A DNA stretch of 64,000 nucleotides from Candidatus Calditenuaceae archaeon (GTDB lineage Archaea > Thermoproteota > Nitrososphaeria_A > Caldarchaeales > Calditenuaceae). The notes below the pieces were generated by a model. The model was not told the origin of the DNA. It saw nothing but the letters and a program-made list of their open reading frames with translations, and did not search any database. How positions within the stretch are numbered: the stretch's first letter is position 1; every line of letters starts with the position of its first letter. The stretch is taken from positions 32,001 through 96,000 of the forward strand of contig JANXDI010000012.1 in assembly GCA_025059595.1 (NCBI GenBank), given 5' to 3'. The position numbers were made by a program, and so were the translations under genes. Of this stretch, positions 16,578 through 25,575 are shown in pieces.

Positions 16578-17462
16578 TTAAATGTTCCACTTCTCTATTG
16601 TGGCCATCATCTCCTCAGCGTCTCTCCTCACCGCCTTGTTGTCTAGGCGCGCAGGGCCGTATAGGCGGATTCTGTGCTTGACTGCTGCCATCGCGAGGGC
16701 TAGAGCGTAAGCCCTATCCCCTGTCTCGAGGAGGCCGACCAGATAGGCTCCCCCAACTACGTCGCCCGCCCCCACCGTATCCACAACCTCGCTGGGCCTA
16801 ACTTGGCCCCTCAATACAGCGCCACCTCCGCAGATCCAGACACCCTGCGAAATCGAGGAGGCGAGCACGTCGCATCCCAGCCTCTTTGAGATTTCAACGA
16901 CAGCTTCCCTCGGACCCGAGTAGCCTAGGACACAATACTCCTCCTCCGAGAGTCTCAGGAGCCCAAGACCCCTCAGGGCCTCAAGCCCAATAGGCCTCAG
17001 CTCAACGCTCCTCTCGGGGCCCAGAGCTCTCATCAAACCCTGCGGGTCGAGGGCAACCATACGGAACCTCTTCACGGCGTCAGCTACGAGCTCGGAGCTT
17101 ATCTCTCCTATTACCGGGCCGAGGTAGAGGGAGTCGGCGTCTATTTCCAGCTGCTGGGGGCTGATGTCTACGCACCTTGTGGGGACCCACATTCTCCTCT
17201 CGCCGTCAAGCCTCTCAATCCTGAAGCGCGTGGTCTGCCAGCTCTCCAAGACATTCACGTGAGTCGTGTCGACGCCAAGCTCCCTGAGTCTCTCCAGAAG
17301 CCAGACACCGTCCGCGCCGATGTTTGAGACCGCGAGGGCCTCGTGCCCCAGAGAAGCGATGGTGAGGCCCGCGTAGGTTGGGACGCCTCCCGGAGAGACG
17401 CGCCTACCCAGCCTCGAGACAACCTCATCAATAACCACATGACCCACAACACCAACTCTCAT
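16578..17462 (-). CDS. PfkB-family carbohydrate/nucleoside kinase
   Basis: 294 residues. GGVPTYAGLTIASLGHEALAV is the N-terminal PfkB glycine motif and VVDTVGAGDVVGGAYLVGLL is the C-terminal ATP/anion-hole motif containing the catalytic Asp. It phosphorylates a sugar or nucleoside hydroxyl; the substrate is not identifiable. It is slightly short, with the lid region reduced. The gene stands alone between the methyltransferase and the 5S rRNA gene. Confidence 0.8.
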   Translation of the reverse strand: MRVGVVGHVVIDEVVSRLGRRVSPGGVPTYAGLTIASLGHEALAVSNIGADGVWLLERLRELGVDTTHVNVLESWQTTRFRIERLDGERRMWVPTRCVDISPQQLEIDADSLYLGPVIGEISSELVADAVKRFRMVALDPQGLMRALGPERSVELRPIGLEALRGLGLLRLSEEEYCVLGYSGPREAVVEISKRLGCDVLASSISQGVWICGGGAVLRGQVRPSEVVDTVGAGDVVGGAYLVGLLETGDRAYALALAMAAVKHRIRLYGPARLDNKAVRRDAEEMMATIEKWNI

Positions 17463-17508
17463 CCGGATGCAGAATTACCAGAACATCCACCACAATAAAC
17501 CTATGGAT

Positions 17509-17630
17509 GGGTTGCCAGCACCCGGCTTTCGCGCCCGCTCCCGCAAAGCACTACTCGCCGGGCGGGTGGGGCTTAACTTCCGGGTTCGGAATGGGACCGG
17601 GTGTTTCCCCCACCCTATGACCGGCAACCC
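17509..17630 (-). rRNA. 5S ribosomal RNA
   Basis: On the minus strand the sequence opens GGGTTGCCGGTCATAG and closes with GGTGCTGGCAACCC, which pair as the terminal stem. The internal box CCCATTCCGAACCCGGAAG is the conserved loop of 5S rRNA. About 122 bases long. It stands alone, without 16S or 23S genes nearby, as is common in archaea of this group. Confidence 0.93.
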
Positions 17631-17782
17631 ACCGATGAGGATGTGAGCTGAGCCTCTAAATAAAGGTGCCTTGTCTGGGCCTGCTCTCCTATGTGGCCTT
17701 CTCGTTCACGCTTGCAACTGAGGTAGTGGGGCCTCTGTGACAGAATATTTTTATGTAAAGGGGGGCGTGTCTCTGGTGGAAA

Positions 17783-18334
17783 GTGTCGTCTAGGCTGAAG
17801 AAGGAGTTTCTGAGGCTGCTTCGCGTGGACGAGGAGTTCAGGTACGCGGTGGCGGGTCTACTCGGGCTTGAGGAGATTCTCAAGAGGCTTGACAGGAATG
17901 AGGCCGAGCTAGTCAAGCTGAGGGAAGACATGACTAGGGGGTTCGAGCTTGTGGAGAGGCATCTCTCCGCGATTGGTGCGCGGTGGGGTTTGATGGCTGA
18001 GTCCGCCTTCAGGGAGGGCCTTAGGGGTTTGCTGGAGAGGGAGCTGGGCCTGAGCGTCTCTAGGTGGACCGCTAAGGACGAGCGTGGAATAGTCTATGGG
18101 TATCCGTGCGAGGTTGAGGTTGACGTAGCGGTTAAGGACGGTAAGACGATTCTGGTTGAGGTGAAGTCTCATGTCAGGGCCTCTGACGTGGCTGAGTTTA
18201 CGAGGAAAGCTCAGCTGTACCAGGAGGTCGAGGGTAGGGCTCCAGACAGAATGATTATAGTTACGCTCTACGCCGAGGTGGAGGCCCTTGGGGCGGCCAA
18301 GCGCCTAAACATAGAGACATACACGAAAATATAG
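17783..18334 (+). CDS. DUF3782 protein with predicted PD-(D/E)XK nuclease fold
   Basis: 183 residues. The N-terminal part is a helical coil (RLLRVDEEFRYAVAGLLGLE, then LKRLDRNEAELVKLREDMTR). The C-terminal part reads YGYPCEVEVDVAVKDGKTIL followed by VEVKSHV, in which D...EVK has the spacing of the PD-(D/E)XK active site. The family is common in thermophilic TACK archaea, often in several copies, and its role is unknown. GTG 17783 follows the T-rich element ATTTTTATG by about 30 bases. A truncated relative lies at 5213-5481. Confidence 0.75.
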   Translation: MSSRLKKEFLRLLRVDEEFRYAVAGLLGLEEILKRLDRNEAELVKLREDMTRGFELVERHLSAIGARWGLMAESAFREGLRGLLERELGLSVSRWTAKDERGIVYGYPCEVEVDVAVKDGKTILVEVKSHVRASDVAEFTRKAQLYQEVEGRAPDRMIIVTLYAEVEALGAAKRLNIETYTKI

Positions 18335-18384
18335 AGTCCTCACTAGGTCTAAACAGTTGATGCCTATCTGATGTAATTTGCTCG

Positions 18385-19119
18385 GTGAATACGATGTCGG
18401 CGGGTTCAGGCGGCGAGGCTCTGGGAAGACTCGTGCTCGAGGGGTGTGTTTGTGTGCGGAGGCTGAATAGGTTTGTTGTTGAGGCTGAGGCTGCTGGGGG
18501 TGGGAGGGGGCTTCTGCATTTGAGGAATACGGGGAGGCTCTTGGACCTCGTCTATCCCGGCGCCCGGCTTCTTTATGAGCCGCGGCCTCGGAGGCGGACG
18601 GCTGGCGTTGTTGTCGGTGTTGAGGTGGGTGGTGGGTTGGCGGCTCTGATTGACCCTCCGACGCAGGTTGCTGTGTTTGAGGAGGCTTGGAGGAGGGGGT
18701 TGATTGGGTGGCTGAGGGGTTGGGGGATGGCGGGGAGGGAGGCGGTTTATCGGGGGTCGAGGCTAGACTATCTCTTGAATGGGCCCGGTGGAGCGAGTGG
18801 GGTGATGGAGGTTAAGTCGGCCGTCTACCTCTCCGGAGGGGGTTTCTGCATGTATCCTGACACGGTCTCGGCCCGGGGGCGGAGGCATGTGGATGTGCTG
18901 GTGGAGGGGAGGCGGGAGGGTCTGAGGGCTGTCATCGCTTTCGTCGCGGCCCACCCACTCTGCACGGGCTTTAGGCCCTGCTGCGAGGTTGACCCCATAC
19001 TCTGCGAGAAGCTGAGGAGGGCGGTTGAGGCAGGCGTCGAGGTCCGGGCGGTCAAGATGCATCTGGAGGGTGGAGAGGTTCTTCTGGACTCTGACGACCT
19101 GCCAGTTAGCCTCGAATAA
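18385..19119 (+). CDS. sfsA: SfsA family DNA-binding/nuclease-like protein
   Basis: 244 residues. Family hallmarks are RLNRFVVEAE near the N-terminus (an OB-like domain), SRLDYLLNG, and VMEVKSAVYLSGGGFCMYPD followed by SARGRRHVD; E and K of MEVKS form a PD-(D/E)XK-like site. The bacterial name (sugar fermentation stimulation) does not define the archaeal role, which is unknown but probably nucleic-acid related. GTG 18385 or ATG 18394 could be the start. Confidence 0.85.
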   Translation: MNTMSAGSGGEALGRLVLEGCVCVRRLNRFVVEAEAAGGGRGLLHLRNTGRLLDLVYPGARLLYEPRPRRRTAGVVVGVEVGGGLAALIDPPTQVAVFEEAWRRGLIGWLRGWGMAGREAVYRGSRLDYLLNGPGGASGVMEVKSAVYLSGGGFCMYPDTVSARGRRHVDVLVEGRREGLRAVIAFVAAHPLCTGFRPCCEVDPILCEKLRRAVEAGVEVRAVKMHLEGGEVLLDSDDLPVSLE

Positions 19120-19136
19120 GACGCAGCCGGCACCGG

Positions 19137-19538
19137 CTAGTCCTCGTGGCTGTGTTTCTCTCCGAGATATGTGTAGACGCCCGTCTTCAGGACCTTTAGG
19201 CTCAGAAGGGCGCATTTGAGCCGGACGGGGCTGAGCTCAATCCCGAGCATATCGAGTATCTTCTGCCTGTCTATGCCCTTAACATCCTCAAGCCTCATCC
19301 CTCGGACCCTCTCCGTGAGCATCGAGGCAGAGGCCTGGCTGATGGCGCATCCCTTACCCCTGAACTTGATGTCTTCGATGACGCCGTCCTTGACTTTGAC
19401 GTGCATCTCGACCACGTCACCGCAGAGCGGGTTTGAGTCTTTGACGCGGATGTCGGCGTCCATCAGCTCGCCGTAGTTTCGCGGATTCCTGTAGTGGTCG
19501 AGGATGTTCTCCATCTCGGGTGAAGTCATCCAAGACAA
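19137..19538 (-). CDS. IscU/SufU-type iron-sulfur cluster scaffold
   Basis: 133 residues. The protein assembles Fe-S clusters on three Cys: SNPLCGD (about residue 39), GKGCAIS (about 66) and RLKCALL (about 108). The opening ILDHYRNPRNYGEL and the Asp after the first Cys are conserved in the U-type scaffold family. No IscS or SUF genes are adjacent. It converges with sfsA. Confidence 0.9.
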   Translation of the reverse strand: MSWMTSPEMENILDHYRNPRNYGELMDADIRVKDSNPLCGDVVEMHVKVKDGVIEDIKFRGKGCAISQASASMLTERVRGMRLEDVKGIDRQKILDMLGIELSPVRLKCALLSLKVLKTGVYTYLGEKHSHED

Positions 19539-19606
19539 CTGGTGGCGGGCCCTCGTAATAACTTTTCAACAACAGCCGTGAAGACGAGTAGAAAGCGCGG
19601 CGGCGA

Positions 19607-20431
19607 CTATTTTAGTAGTGGTCTGAGAATTATTTTGCAGTTCTCGTCTCCCTTGTTTATGCACTCCACCTCCTCCGACTCGTAGCCCGCGTTCTCGAAG
19701 ACCTCCACAACACCCTCAATCATCCCCCTCAGCCAGTTGCTCGTGGGTGGAAGCTTGAAATCTCTGAGGAGGATGCACTCTAGGTTCTCGGCCAAGGTGG
19801 CTGTAACCTCTCTGCCACGTCTCGTGAAGGTCAGGGACCTAACATATCCGAGGGAGTGAAAGAAAATCTCAGCAGCCTTATACATGGCCTCGACATCCCT
19901 GATGTTCAGCGTGCTCTGGTAAATTCGCGCGGCCGTGGTCCCGATGCTCTTACCCGTATGGTAGAGGAAGACAGCCCCCGCCTCCCTAAATGTGGAGTGG
20001 AGCCCCTTCAAGAAGCCGCTCAGCGCAGGTGCACCGACTATTATGGCTCGGTTTCCGAGAAACCCCTTGAAATCGAAGTAATCATCGCCCACAAAGCCCG
20101 GCAGCGGCGGCCATATAATACTAGCCGAGCTAACAACCCTTAAAGACTCCAGCTCCGAGACAAGCCCCCTCACAACACCCTCCCCCGCCTCACCATACTC
20201 TATAATCATGTAGAGAAAATATTCGCCGGGGTTGGGGAGGCTTGATGTGACAACGACTGAGAGAGGCTTAAGCCTTCTCTCGGTGAGAGCCTGAAGAATC
20301 TTCTGAAGGTTCAGTTCCGGCTCCGAGAACTTCGCGCCGAGACCCACTACACGTTTACCCGGAAAATAGTTTAGCACCAAGAGGTCGCGGAAAGAAGCGC
20401 TTTTACTCACACCCACAGACTTCCGCTGCAA
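19607..20431 (-). CDS. V4R (4-vinyl reductase) domain protein
   Basis: 274 residues. The C-terminal domain has GAVFLYHTGKSIG early and ends with the V4R signature VECINKGDENCKI, in which two Cys could bind a ligand. Residues 1-115 form a separate alpha/beta domain, possibly ACT-like (LSVVVTSSLPNPGEYFLYMI). V4R domains bind small hydrophobic ligands and occur in regulators. No DNA-binding domain is obvious. The gene lies just downstream of the PilT-like ATPase on the same strand. Confidence 0.75.
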   Translation of the reverse strand: MQRKSVGVSKSASFRDLLVLNYFPGKRVVGLGAKFSEPELNLQKILQALTERRLKPLSVVVTSSLPNPGEYFLYMIIEYGEAGEGVVRGLVSELESLRVVSSASIIWPPLPGFVGDDYFDFKGFLGNRAIIVGAPALSGFLKGLHSTFREAGAVFLYHTGKSIGTTAARIYQSTLNIRDVEAMYKAAEIFFHSLGYVRSLTFTRRGREVTATLAENLECILLRDFKLPPTSNWLRGMIEGVVEVFENAGYESEEVECINKGDENCKIILRPLLK

Positions 20432-20447
20432 GGCATATAAACGTTGC

Positions 20448-21986
20448 TTACTCGCTGTTCAAGACCACAACATCCAGAGCAAGATTCATTTCCCTGCAGA
20501 GCCTGTATATCTTCCTCTGACACTTCTTGACATAGACCTTCATGTATTCTGGAGGAATCTCAATCCTCAGCTGGTCCCCCTTCACCTTAACCCTGTAACC
20601 TCTGATGAATTTGCCGAGAATCGTCGAGGCGATGTCCGTGACCTTGTTATCGGCCTCATTCTCCAATCGGCCTCCAACCTCGCCCGCAGGAACTATGAAG
20701 GTCCTCTCACCGAAGACGTAGAGCTCATACTCCACCTCCCCGGTAAGGAAGTCCTTCACCAAAACAGTCGGCCTCGCCAAGTCGGCCTTCCTGAGACCAC
20801 GCGGAACCTTAACCACAACCTCAAGCGTATATATCTTCGAGACCTCACCCTTGTCCATGAAGATGACGGTGTCTATGACTGAGGGGATGACGCCTATGTC
20901 GAGCCTCTGAGCTACCCTCTGAATCGCGTCTATGGGCGTTGTGGCGTGAATCACTCCAACCATACCGATTCCCGCCAGCCTCAAGTCGATGTATATCTTG
21001 AAGTCGTCCGTGTCCCTCATCTCGTCGAAGACCGTGTAGTCAGGCCGGCTGAGAAGCAGGACATCGTGAAGCTCGCCATGCGTTGCCGCCGACTTAGAGT
21101 ATTGGGTGATGTCGCTCGAGAGCTGGAGGTCGCGGGGGCTCTCAATAGTCTTGACAACCATTCCGAGGGACCTGTAGTGCTCGGCGAGGGCCTGAGCGAA
21201 AGTGGATTTACCCATCCCCGGCGGCCCAGCCACAAGAATGCCCTCAGCCTTCTCCACAAGCCTCTCCATCAGGCTTGGATGAAGCTCATAGTCCTCGAGG
21301 CTCTTCCTCACAATCGGCCTCACAATCGTGACTTCGAGGCCGTCGCTCAGAGGCGGCCTCGTGATTACAACCCTGTAGTCACGGAGCTGAACAATCATCG
21401 TGTCCCTCTTCTCAACCTCTATGAACGAGCCTCTGCCGAGCGTGGAGTAGACCTCCAACATTATCTGGGCGACCACGAGCTCAAGCTCCTCCCTGCTCAT
21501 CGGCCTCTCCGAAATCTCCTCAAACCTCCACGCTCCGGGGACTCCCTTCTTGACCCTCGGAGGGACAGACTCCTTCAGGTGGAGGGACATGACGTTACCT
21601 TGGAATATCTTGTCCAGCTCAAGGATGCTTTCTGGTGCTAGATATCTGAACCTGATTGAGAGGGCCTCGCAGAGCTTTGCCGTGACAGGGTCGGAGGTCA
21701 CCAGCTCTCCGCCGCTCCTCTGGGCCAGCTCCCTCAACGCAGTCCTCAAGTCCTCCGCCCCATCACCGACATCCACAATCTCCATGACGGCCCCGGTCCT
21801 CTCGCAGGCCTCCCTCAAACTCTTAAACGCATTAACACCGGCCTCATCCCCGCGCCTAAGCTTCTCCTCAAGGCTCCTCAAAATACCTGAATAAACGAGA
21901 ATCCTACCTCCAAACCCATTCTCGAGAACCCACCTCTCCATAAGCCTAGACGTTATGACAAGCTCATCCGGAATAAGCACCCGCAT
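20448..21986 (-). CDS. PIN-PilT family ATPase with C-terminal KH-like domain
   Basis: 512 residues. Residues 1-150 are a PIN-type domain (MRVLIPDELVITSRLMERW, acidic residues around SGGELVTSDPVTA). The central ATPase has Walker A AGPPGMGKSTFAQAL and Walker B region DYTVFDEMRDTDDF, with a downstream GVIHATTPIDAIQRV like secretion ATPases. The C-terminal 60 residues (FIRGYRVKVKGDQLRIEIP) look like a KH/R3H RNA-binding module. This three-part protein is conserved across archaea and thought to act in RNA metabolism rather than pili. Confidence 0.85.
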   Translation of the reverse strand: MRVLIPDELVITSRLMERWVLENGFGGRILVYSGILRSLEEKLRRGDEAGVNAFKSLREACERTGAVMEIVDVGDGAEDLRTALRELAQRSGGELVTSDPVTAKLCEALSIRFRYLAPESILELDKIFQGNVMSLHLKESVPPRVKKGVPGAWRFEEISERPMSREELELVVAQIMLEVYSTLGRGSFIEVEKRDTMIVQLRDYRVVITRPPLSDGLEVTIVRPIVRKSLEDYELHPSLMERLVEKAEGILVAGPPGMGKSTFAQALAEHYRSLGMVVKTIESPRDLQLSSDITQYSKSAATHGELHDVLLLSRPDYTVFDEMRDTDDFKIYIDLRLAGIGMVGVIHATTPIDAIQRVAQRLDIGVIPSVIDTVIFMDKGEVSKIYTLEVVVKVPRGLRKADLARPTVLVKDFLTGEVEYELYVFGERTFIVPAGEVGGRLENEADNKVTDIASTILGKFIRGYRVKVKGDQLRIEIPPEYMKVYVKKCQRKIYRLCREMNLALDVVVLNSE

Positions 21987-22232
21987 ACCCAGATACTACT
22001 ACCTTCTCAAACCTATGACCCACGCCTCTCTATTTAAGGACCATCCAACGAATATGAAAACCCCAAACCCAATCTTGCAAAGAAGCCATATACACGCCCT
22101 TCAAACGGCGCGGAAAATATGGTAATCCGAGGTCACTTGAAGAGGGCAAAGGTGACTCTACAGTAACGGTTTGTTTACCGAACATCGACCATGAGCATTC
22201 TTAAATCGAGGTGTTGATAGAAAGTAGAAGGG

Positions 22233-23126
22233 ATGAGCAATATTGGAGCTATAGTTAATGTGATCAGTTTTAACCACCCACATATTAAGTCGCTCGTTAG
22301 TGAAGGTTTATGGGGTTTTCCTGACGATAAACCTGGGTCTAATAAGAGAAGGTGGGAGAAATTAAGGAGAGGCGATAATATACTACTTTACGGAGAATAT
22401 AGGGCTGTCAAGGGTATCTGGTTTCTGTGTGAGCTGATTGATAAAAGGGAAAATCGCAGCCCAGTCAACTATTGGATTCAAAATCCAGCAGGCTATCCAT
22501 GGCAAATCACGATTAGGCCACTCTTTCCTACCAATAAATTTAATTTAAGCGTATTAGACTCGCTCGACCCGATAAGGAAGGACGAGTTATCACAGATTGG
22601 CATCAAGACTTTTAATCAAAAGCTTGACAGGTGGTCTTTACTAGTATTTGACCGTCAAGAGAAGTATTCTTACGACTTATTCCAGACGATTTTAACAGAG
22701 TTTAAAATGAGGAATGAAAAAATCAAACCCGTCAGGCCAGACCACGAAACTATAAAGAAAATAATATACCAAGTTGGCGTGATACAAAATAGGTTTCCCC
22801 AGACTGAATACAATTTAGAGAATAGACATATAGACGTGGTTTGGAGAAGGACCCCTAAGAGCGTCCCTTGTACGGCTTTTGAGATTCAGATAGGAGGAAA
22901 TATATTCGAGGCACTCGCAAAACTAAAACATGCGTTCGACATATGGAATGCTATACCTGTGTTGATCACGACGGATGAGCAAATCGAGGAGGCTAAAAAA
23001 TGGGTGGAGGGCTCATTTCATGAATTAAGAGAGGCGTTTAGAATATTAACGTTGCAAGATGTTTTAGAATATTATAATATGAAGCAGAGGGCGAAAGAGT
23101 TTGAGAGGAGGATTGGCCTTTTATAA
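22233..23126 (+). CDS. EVE/PUA-like domain fused to a restriction-endonuclease-like domain
   Basis: 297 residues. Residues 1-140 (NVISFNHPHIKSLVSEGLWG, KLRRGDNILLYGEYRAVKG) resemble EVE/YTH-type domains that recognise modified bases. The C-terminal half has RHIDVVWRRTPKSVPCTAFE followed by IQIGGNIFEALAKLK: D...E-x-Q is a PD-(D/E)XK-like site with Gln replacing the usual Lys. Such a fusion suggests a modification-dependent nuclease; this is inference from weak similarity. The gene is AT-rich, with its own TATA-like element TTCTTAAATC about 35 bases upstream. Confidence 0.55.
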   Translation: MSNIGAIVNVISFNHPHIKSLVSEGLWGFPDDKPGSNKRRWEKLRRGDNILLYGEYRAVKGIWFLCELIDKRENRSPVNYWIQNPAGYPWQITIRPLFPTNKFNLSVLDSLDPIRKDELSQIGIKTFNQKLDRWSLLVFDRQEKYSYDLFQTILTEFKMRNEKIKPVRPDHETIKKIIYQVGVIQNRFPQTEYNLENRHIDVVWRRTPKSVPCTAFEIQIGGNIFEALAKLKHAFDIWNAIPVLITTDEQIEEAKKWVEGSFHELREAFRILTLQDVLEYYNMKQRAKEFERRIGLL

Positions 23127-23250
23127 ACTATTTCCCGCTTGATAAGTTACTGGGCTAATTGGCTCAAGATGGTCCTATAACCTTCAACAACATTCCTAAC
23201 GTTACAGATGAATATTAATGCCACCACCCGGACTATCCCAATGTTGAGCT

Positions 23251-24399
23251 TTGGGCTTGCTGGATGAGCTTGGTTTGAGGCCTGTGATTAACGGCGCGGG
23301 AACTTTGACTGTTCTTGGAGGTTCCGCGCTTCCGGATGAGGTGCTTGAGGCGGTGAGGGAGGCCTCGCGTGTCTATCTTGATATGGGTGAGCTGCATCTT
23401 AAGGCAGGTCGATACATAGCCGGGCTGCTAGGTGTTGAGGACGCCTACGTTACTGCTGGGGCTGGTGCGGGGATTGTCCTCGCCGTCTCGGCCTGCATGG
23501 CTCTGAAATGCCCAGAGGTTGTTGAGACTCTTCCGATGACTGGTGGCCGCCGCTTCAAGGTCCTAGTCCAGAGGCCCCAGAGAAATATGTATGATTACAT
23601 AGTCGGCGTGGCTGGTGCCGAGCTTGTCGAGGTTGAGGGGTCGCGAGAGGGGCTTGAAGGGGCGCTTGACGAGGATGTCTGTGCGGTAATGTATTTCGCG
23701 GCCGAGCCCCATCCTGAGGGCCTGCCACTCGAGGCTGTTGTCGAGGTTGCGCATCGGAGAGGCGTTCCTGTCTTGGTGGATGCCGCTGCTGAGCTTCCAC
23801 CGCGAGAGAATCTGAGGAGATTCTATGACGAGGGTGCGGATGCGGTGCTCTTCAGCGCGGGAAAAGACTTGGGTGCGCCCAACGACACAGGACTGATAAT
23901 CGGGAGGAAGAGGCTCGTCGAGCTGTGCAGGAGGCTCGGCCCCCACAGCTACGAGAGAAGCGGCGGCGGGACGAGAGTATTCATCGGCAGACCCATGAAG
24001 ACGAGCAAGGAGGATGTGTTGGCCGTGGTGGCGGCCCTGAGGCGCTACTTGGAGCTAGATGAGGGGGCGAGGCTGAGAGCTTGGGAGGCGAAGGTGGACT
24101 ACATCGTATCGGAGCTGCAGAGGATGGGCGTAGAGGCCGTGGACAAAATCTATCCCCCCGGCGGCTTCAGCCACCCGAGACCCTCCTGCATACCGAGAGC
24201 CGAGGTCAAACTCCAGAGCCAGGCGGAGGCCGAGGCCGTGTTGAAGACCCTCAGAGAAGGAGACCCTCCAATCCACCTATATGCAATAGGCGAGAAAATC
24301 TACGTAAACCCGCAGTGCCTCAGAGACGGAGAAGAAAGGATAATCGCGGAGAGGCTCGCAGAGACTCTCATAAGCCGCGGCTTAAGGACGGGCCATTAA
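23251..24399 (+). CDS. SelA/DgaE-type PLP-dependent enzyme
   Basis: 382 residues. The opening GLRPVINGAGTLTVLGGSAL and the PLP lysine site LFSAGKDLGAPNDTGLI are those of the SelA-like aminotransferase superfamily, in particular the D-glucosaminate-6-phosphate ammonia-lyase (DgaE) branch common in archaea. No tRNA-binding N-terminus of true selenocysteine synthase is present, so a role in selenocysteine formation is unlikely. The start is TTG 23251. The gene converges with an oxidoreductase gene that could act on the same kind of sugar acid. Confidence 0.75.
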   Translation: MGLLDELGLRPVINGAGTLTVLGGSALPDEVLEAVREASRVYLDMGELHLKAGRYIAGLLGVEDAYVTAGAGAGIVLAVSACMALKCPEVVETLPMTGGRRFKVLVQRPQRNMYDYIVGVAGAELVEVEGSREGLEGALDEDVCAVMYFAAEPHPEGLPLEAVVEVAHRRGVPVLVDAAAELPPRENLRRFYDEGADAVLFSAGKDLGAPNDTGLIIGRKRLVELCRRLGPHSYERSGGGTRVFIGRPMKTSKEDVLAVVAALRRYLELDEGARLRAWEAKVDYIVSELQRMGVEAVDKIYPPGGFSHPRPSCIPRAEVKLQSQAEAEAVLKTLREGDPPIHLYAIGEKIYVNPQCLRDGEERIIAERLAETLISRGLRTGH

Positions 24400-24460
24400 A
24401 CTTCCCTGAGGGCCGCTAAGATGAGAGGCACTCGGTGTTGAGGATTCTTCGGCAGCTGTT

Positions 24461-25513
24461 CTACTGTATTTTTTCCCAGCGGCCTGTTTTCATGGACTTG
24501 TAGGCGGCGTCGAGTATCTTGTTGACGATGTAGCCGTCCCTGTATGTCTCTCTCGGCATCCTCCCCTGTGAGAAGGACTCTACGAAGTGCTGGAGCTCGT
24601 GGAGGTATCCGTAGAGCTCGTGTTCGCGCCAGATTGGATACATCCAGCCTCGCGCAACCTCGGCCTTCTCCACCACGTAGCCAACTCTCTCCTCGGGTGC
24701 AACGGTGAAGACTCTCACGCCCGTCTCCCGAGTCGTGTCGATGAAGACCGCGCCATCCGAGCCGTAAATCTCATACCTCAAGTCGAGGCCTCCGTGGGCA
24801 GCCCAGCTGTTCTCCGACTGGCCAATCTGGCCTCCCCGATACCTGACGACTGCTAGGCTGTTGTCTTCAGCCTTGGTTCTAGCCGTGTGGACGAGCGTGG
24901 CACCCCAGCCCAAGACCTCCACGGGCTCGTCTCCGATGAAGTATCTCGCAACCTCGACCGAGTGGCAGCCCATGTCCAGCAGCGAGCCTCCGCCCGATAA
25001 GTCGTGGTTCCAGAACCAGTCCGAGTGCGGCCCGAAGTGGGCCTCCCTCGTCCTGACCCAGAATATTTTTCCGAGGGCACCTCTCTCTATCATCTCCTTT
25101 ACCCTCGTTATCTGGGGGGTGAAGACTTGATTCTCTGCGTATCCGTGGAGGACTTTGTGCCTCTCGACGGTGTCGAGCATAGCCTTGGCTTCGTCGCCGT
25201 TCCGGCCTAGGGGCTTCTCGCAGATTACGTTCTTGCCGTTCTCGGCCGCTAGTCTCGTGGCTTCGAGGTGGAGGAAGTTGGGGAGGCAAATGAAGACCGA
25301 GTCTATATCAGGGTCTCTGCAGAGCTTCTCGAGATAGCTATCGCCGTAGTATGTCTTCTTTATGCCATATTTTCTCGCAAGCTCCTCGACAGGGGCCTGC
25401 CTCCTGCTTCCTATCGCGACAACCTCGGCCTTGGGAATCTCCGCCAGAGACGGTAGGTAGAAATACGAGACGACGAAGCCCGAGCCCAGAACTCCCAGCT
25501 TTACGGTGCTCAT
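24461..25513 (-). CDS. Gfo/Idh/MocA family NAD(P)-dependent oxidoreductase
   Basis: 350 residues from ATG 25513 (MSTVKLGVLGSGFV). The dinucleotide-binding GVLGSGFVVSYFY is followed by VICEKPLGRNGDEAK, the EKP signature that contains the catalytic Lys. The C-terminal domain has SGGGSLLDMGCHSVEVARYF. It oxidises or isomerises a sugar or cyclitol; the substrate is unknown. A longer frame upstream is open but lacks family sequence. Confidence 0.88.
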   Translation of the reverse strand: MSTVKLGVLGSGFVVSYFYLPSLAEIPKAEVVAIGSRRQAPVEELARKYGIKKTYYGDSYLEKLCRDPDIDSVFICLPNFLHLEATRLAAENGKNVICEKPLGRNGDEAKAMLDTVERHKVLHGYAENQVFTPQITRVKEMIERGALGKIFWVRTREAHFGPHSDWFWNHDLSGGGSLLDMGCHSVEVARYFIGDEPVEVLGWGATLVHTARTKAEDNSLAVVRYRGGQIGQSENSWAAHGGLDLRYEIYGSDGAVFIDTTRETGVRVFTVAPEERVGYVVEKAEVARGWMYPIWREHELYGYLHELQHFVESFSQGRMPRETYRDGYIVNKILDAAYKSMKTGRWEKIQ

Positions 25514-25575
25514 ATCGCGGAGTTTTCTAAAGTGTTGGCGGATAAAAGTTTTACCATCTCGATTATATTCGCACG

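Noticed and set aside
17509..17640. Full rRNA operon
   Set aside because: Only the 5S gene is present; the flanking sequence contains protein genes and no 16S or 23S motifs.
23251..24399. Selenocysteine synthase
   Set aside because: The fold is SelA-like, but the tRNA-binding N-terminus is absent and no selenocysteine machinery is nearby; the DgaE-like branch is a better fit.
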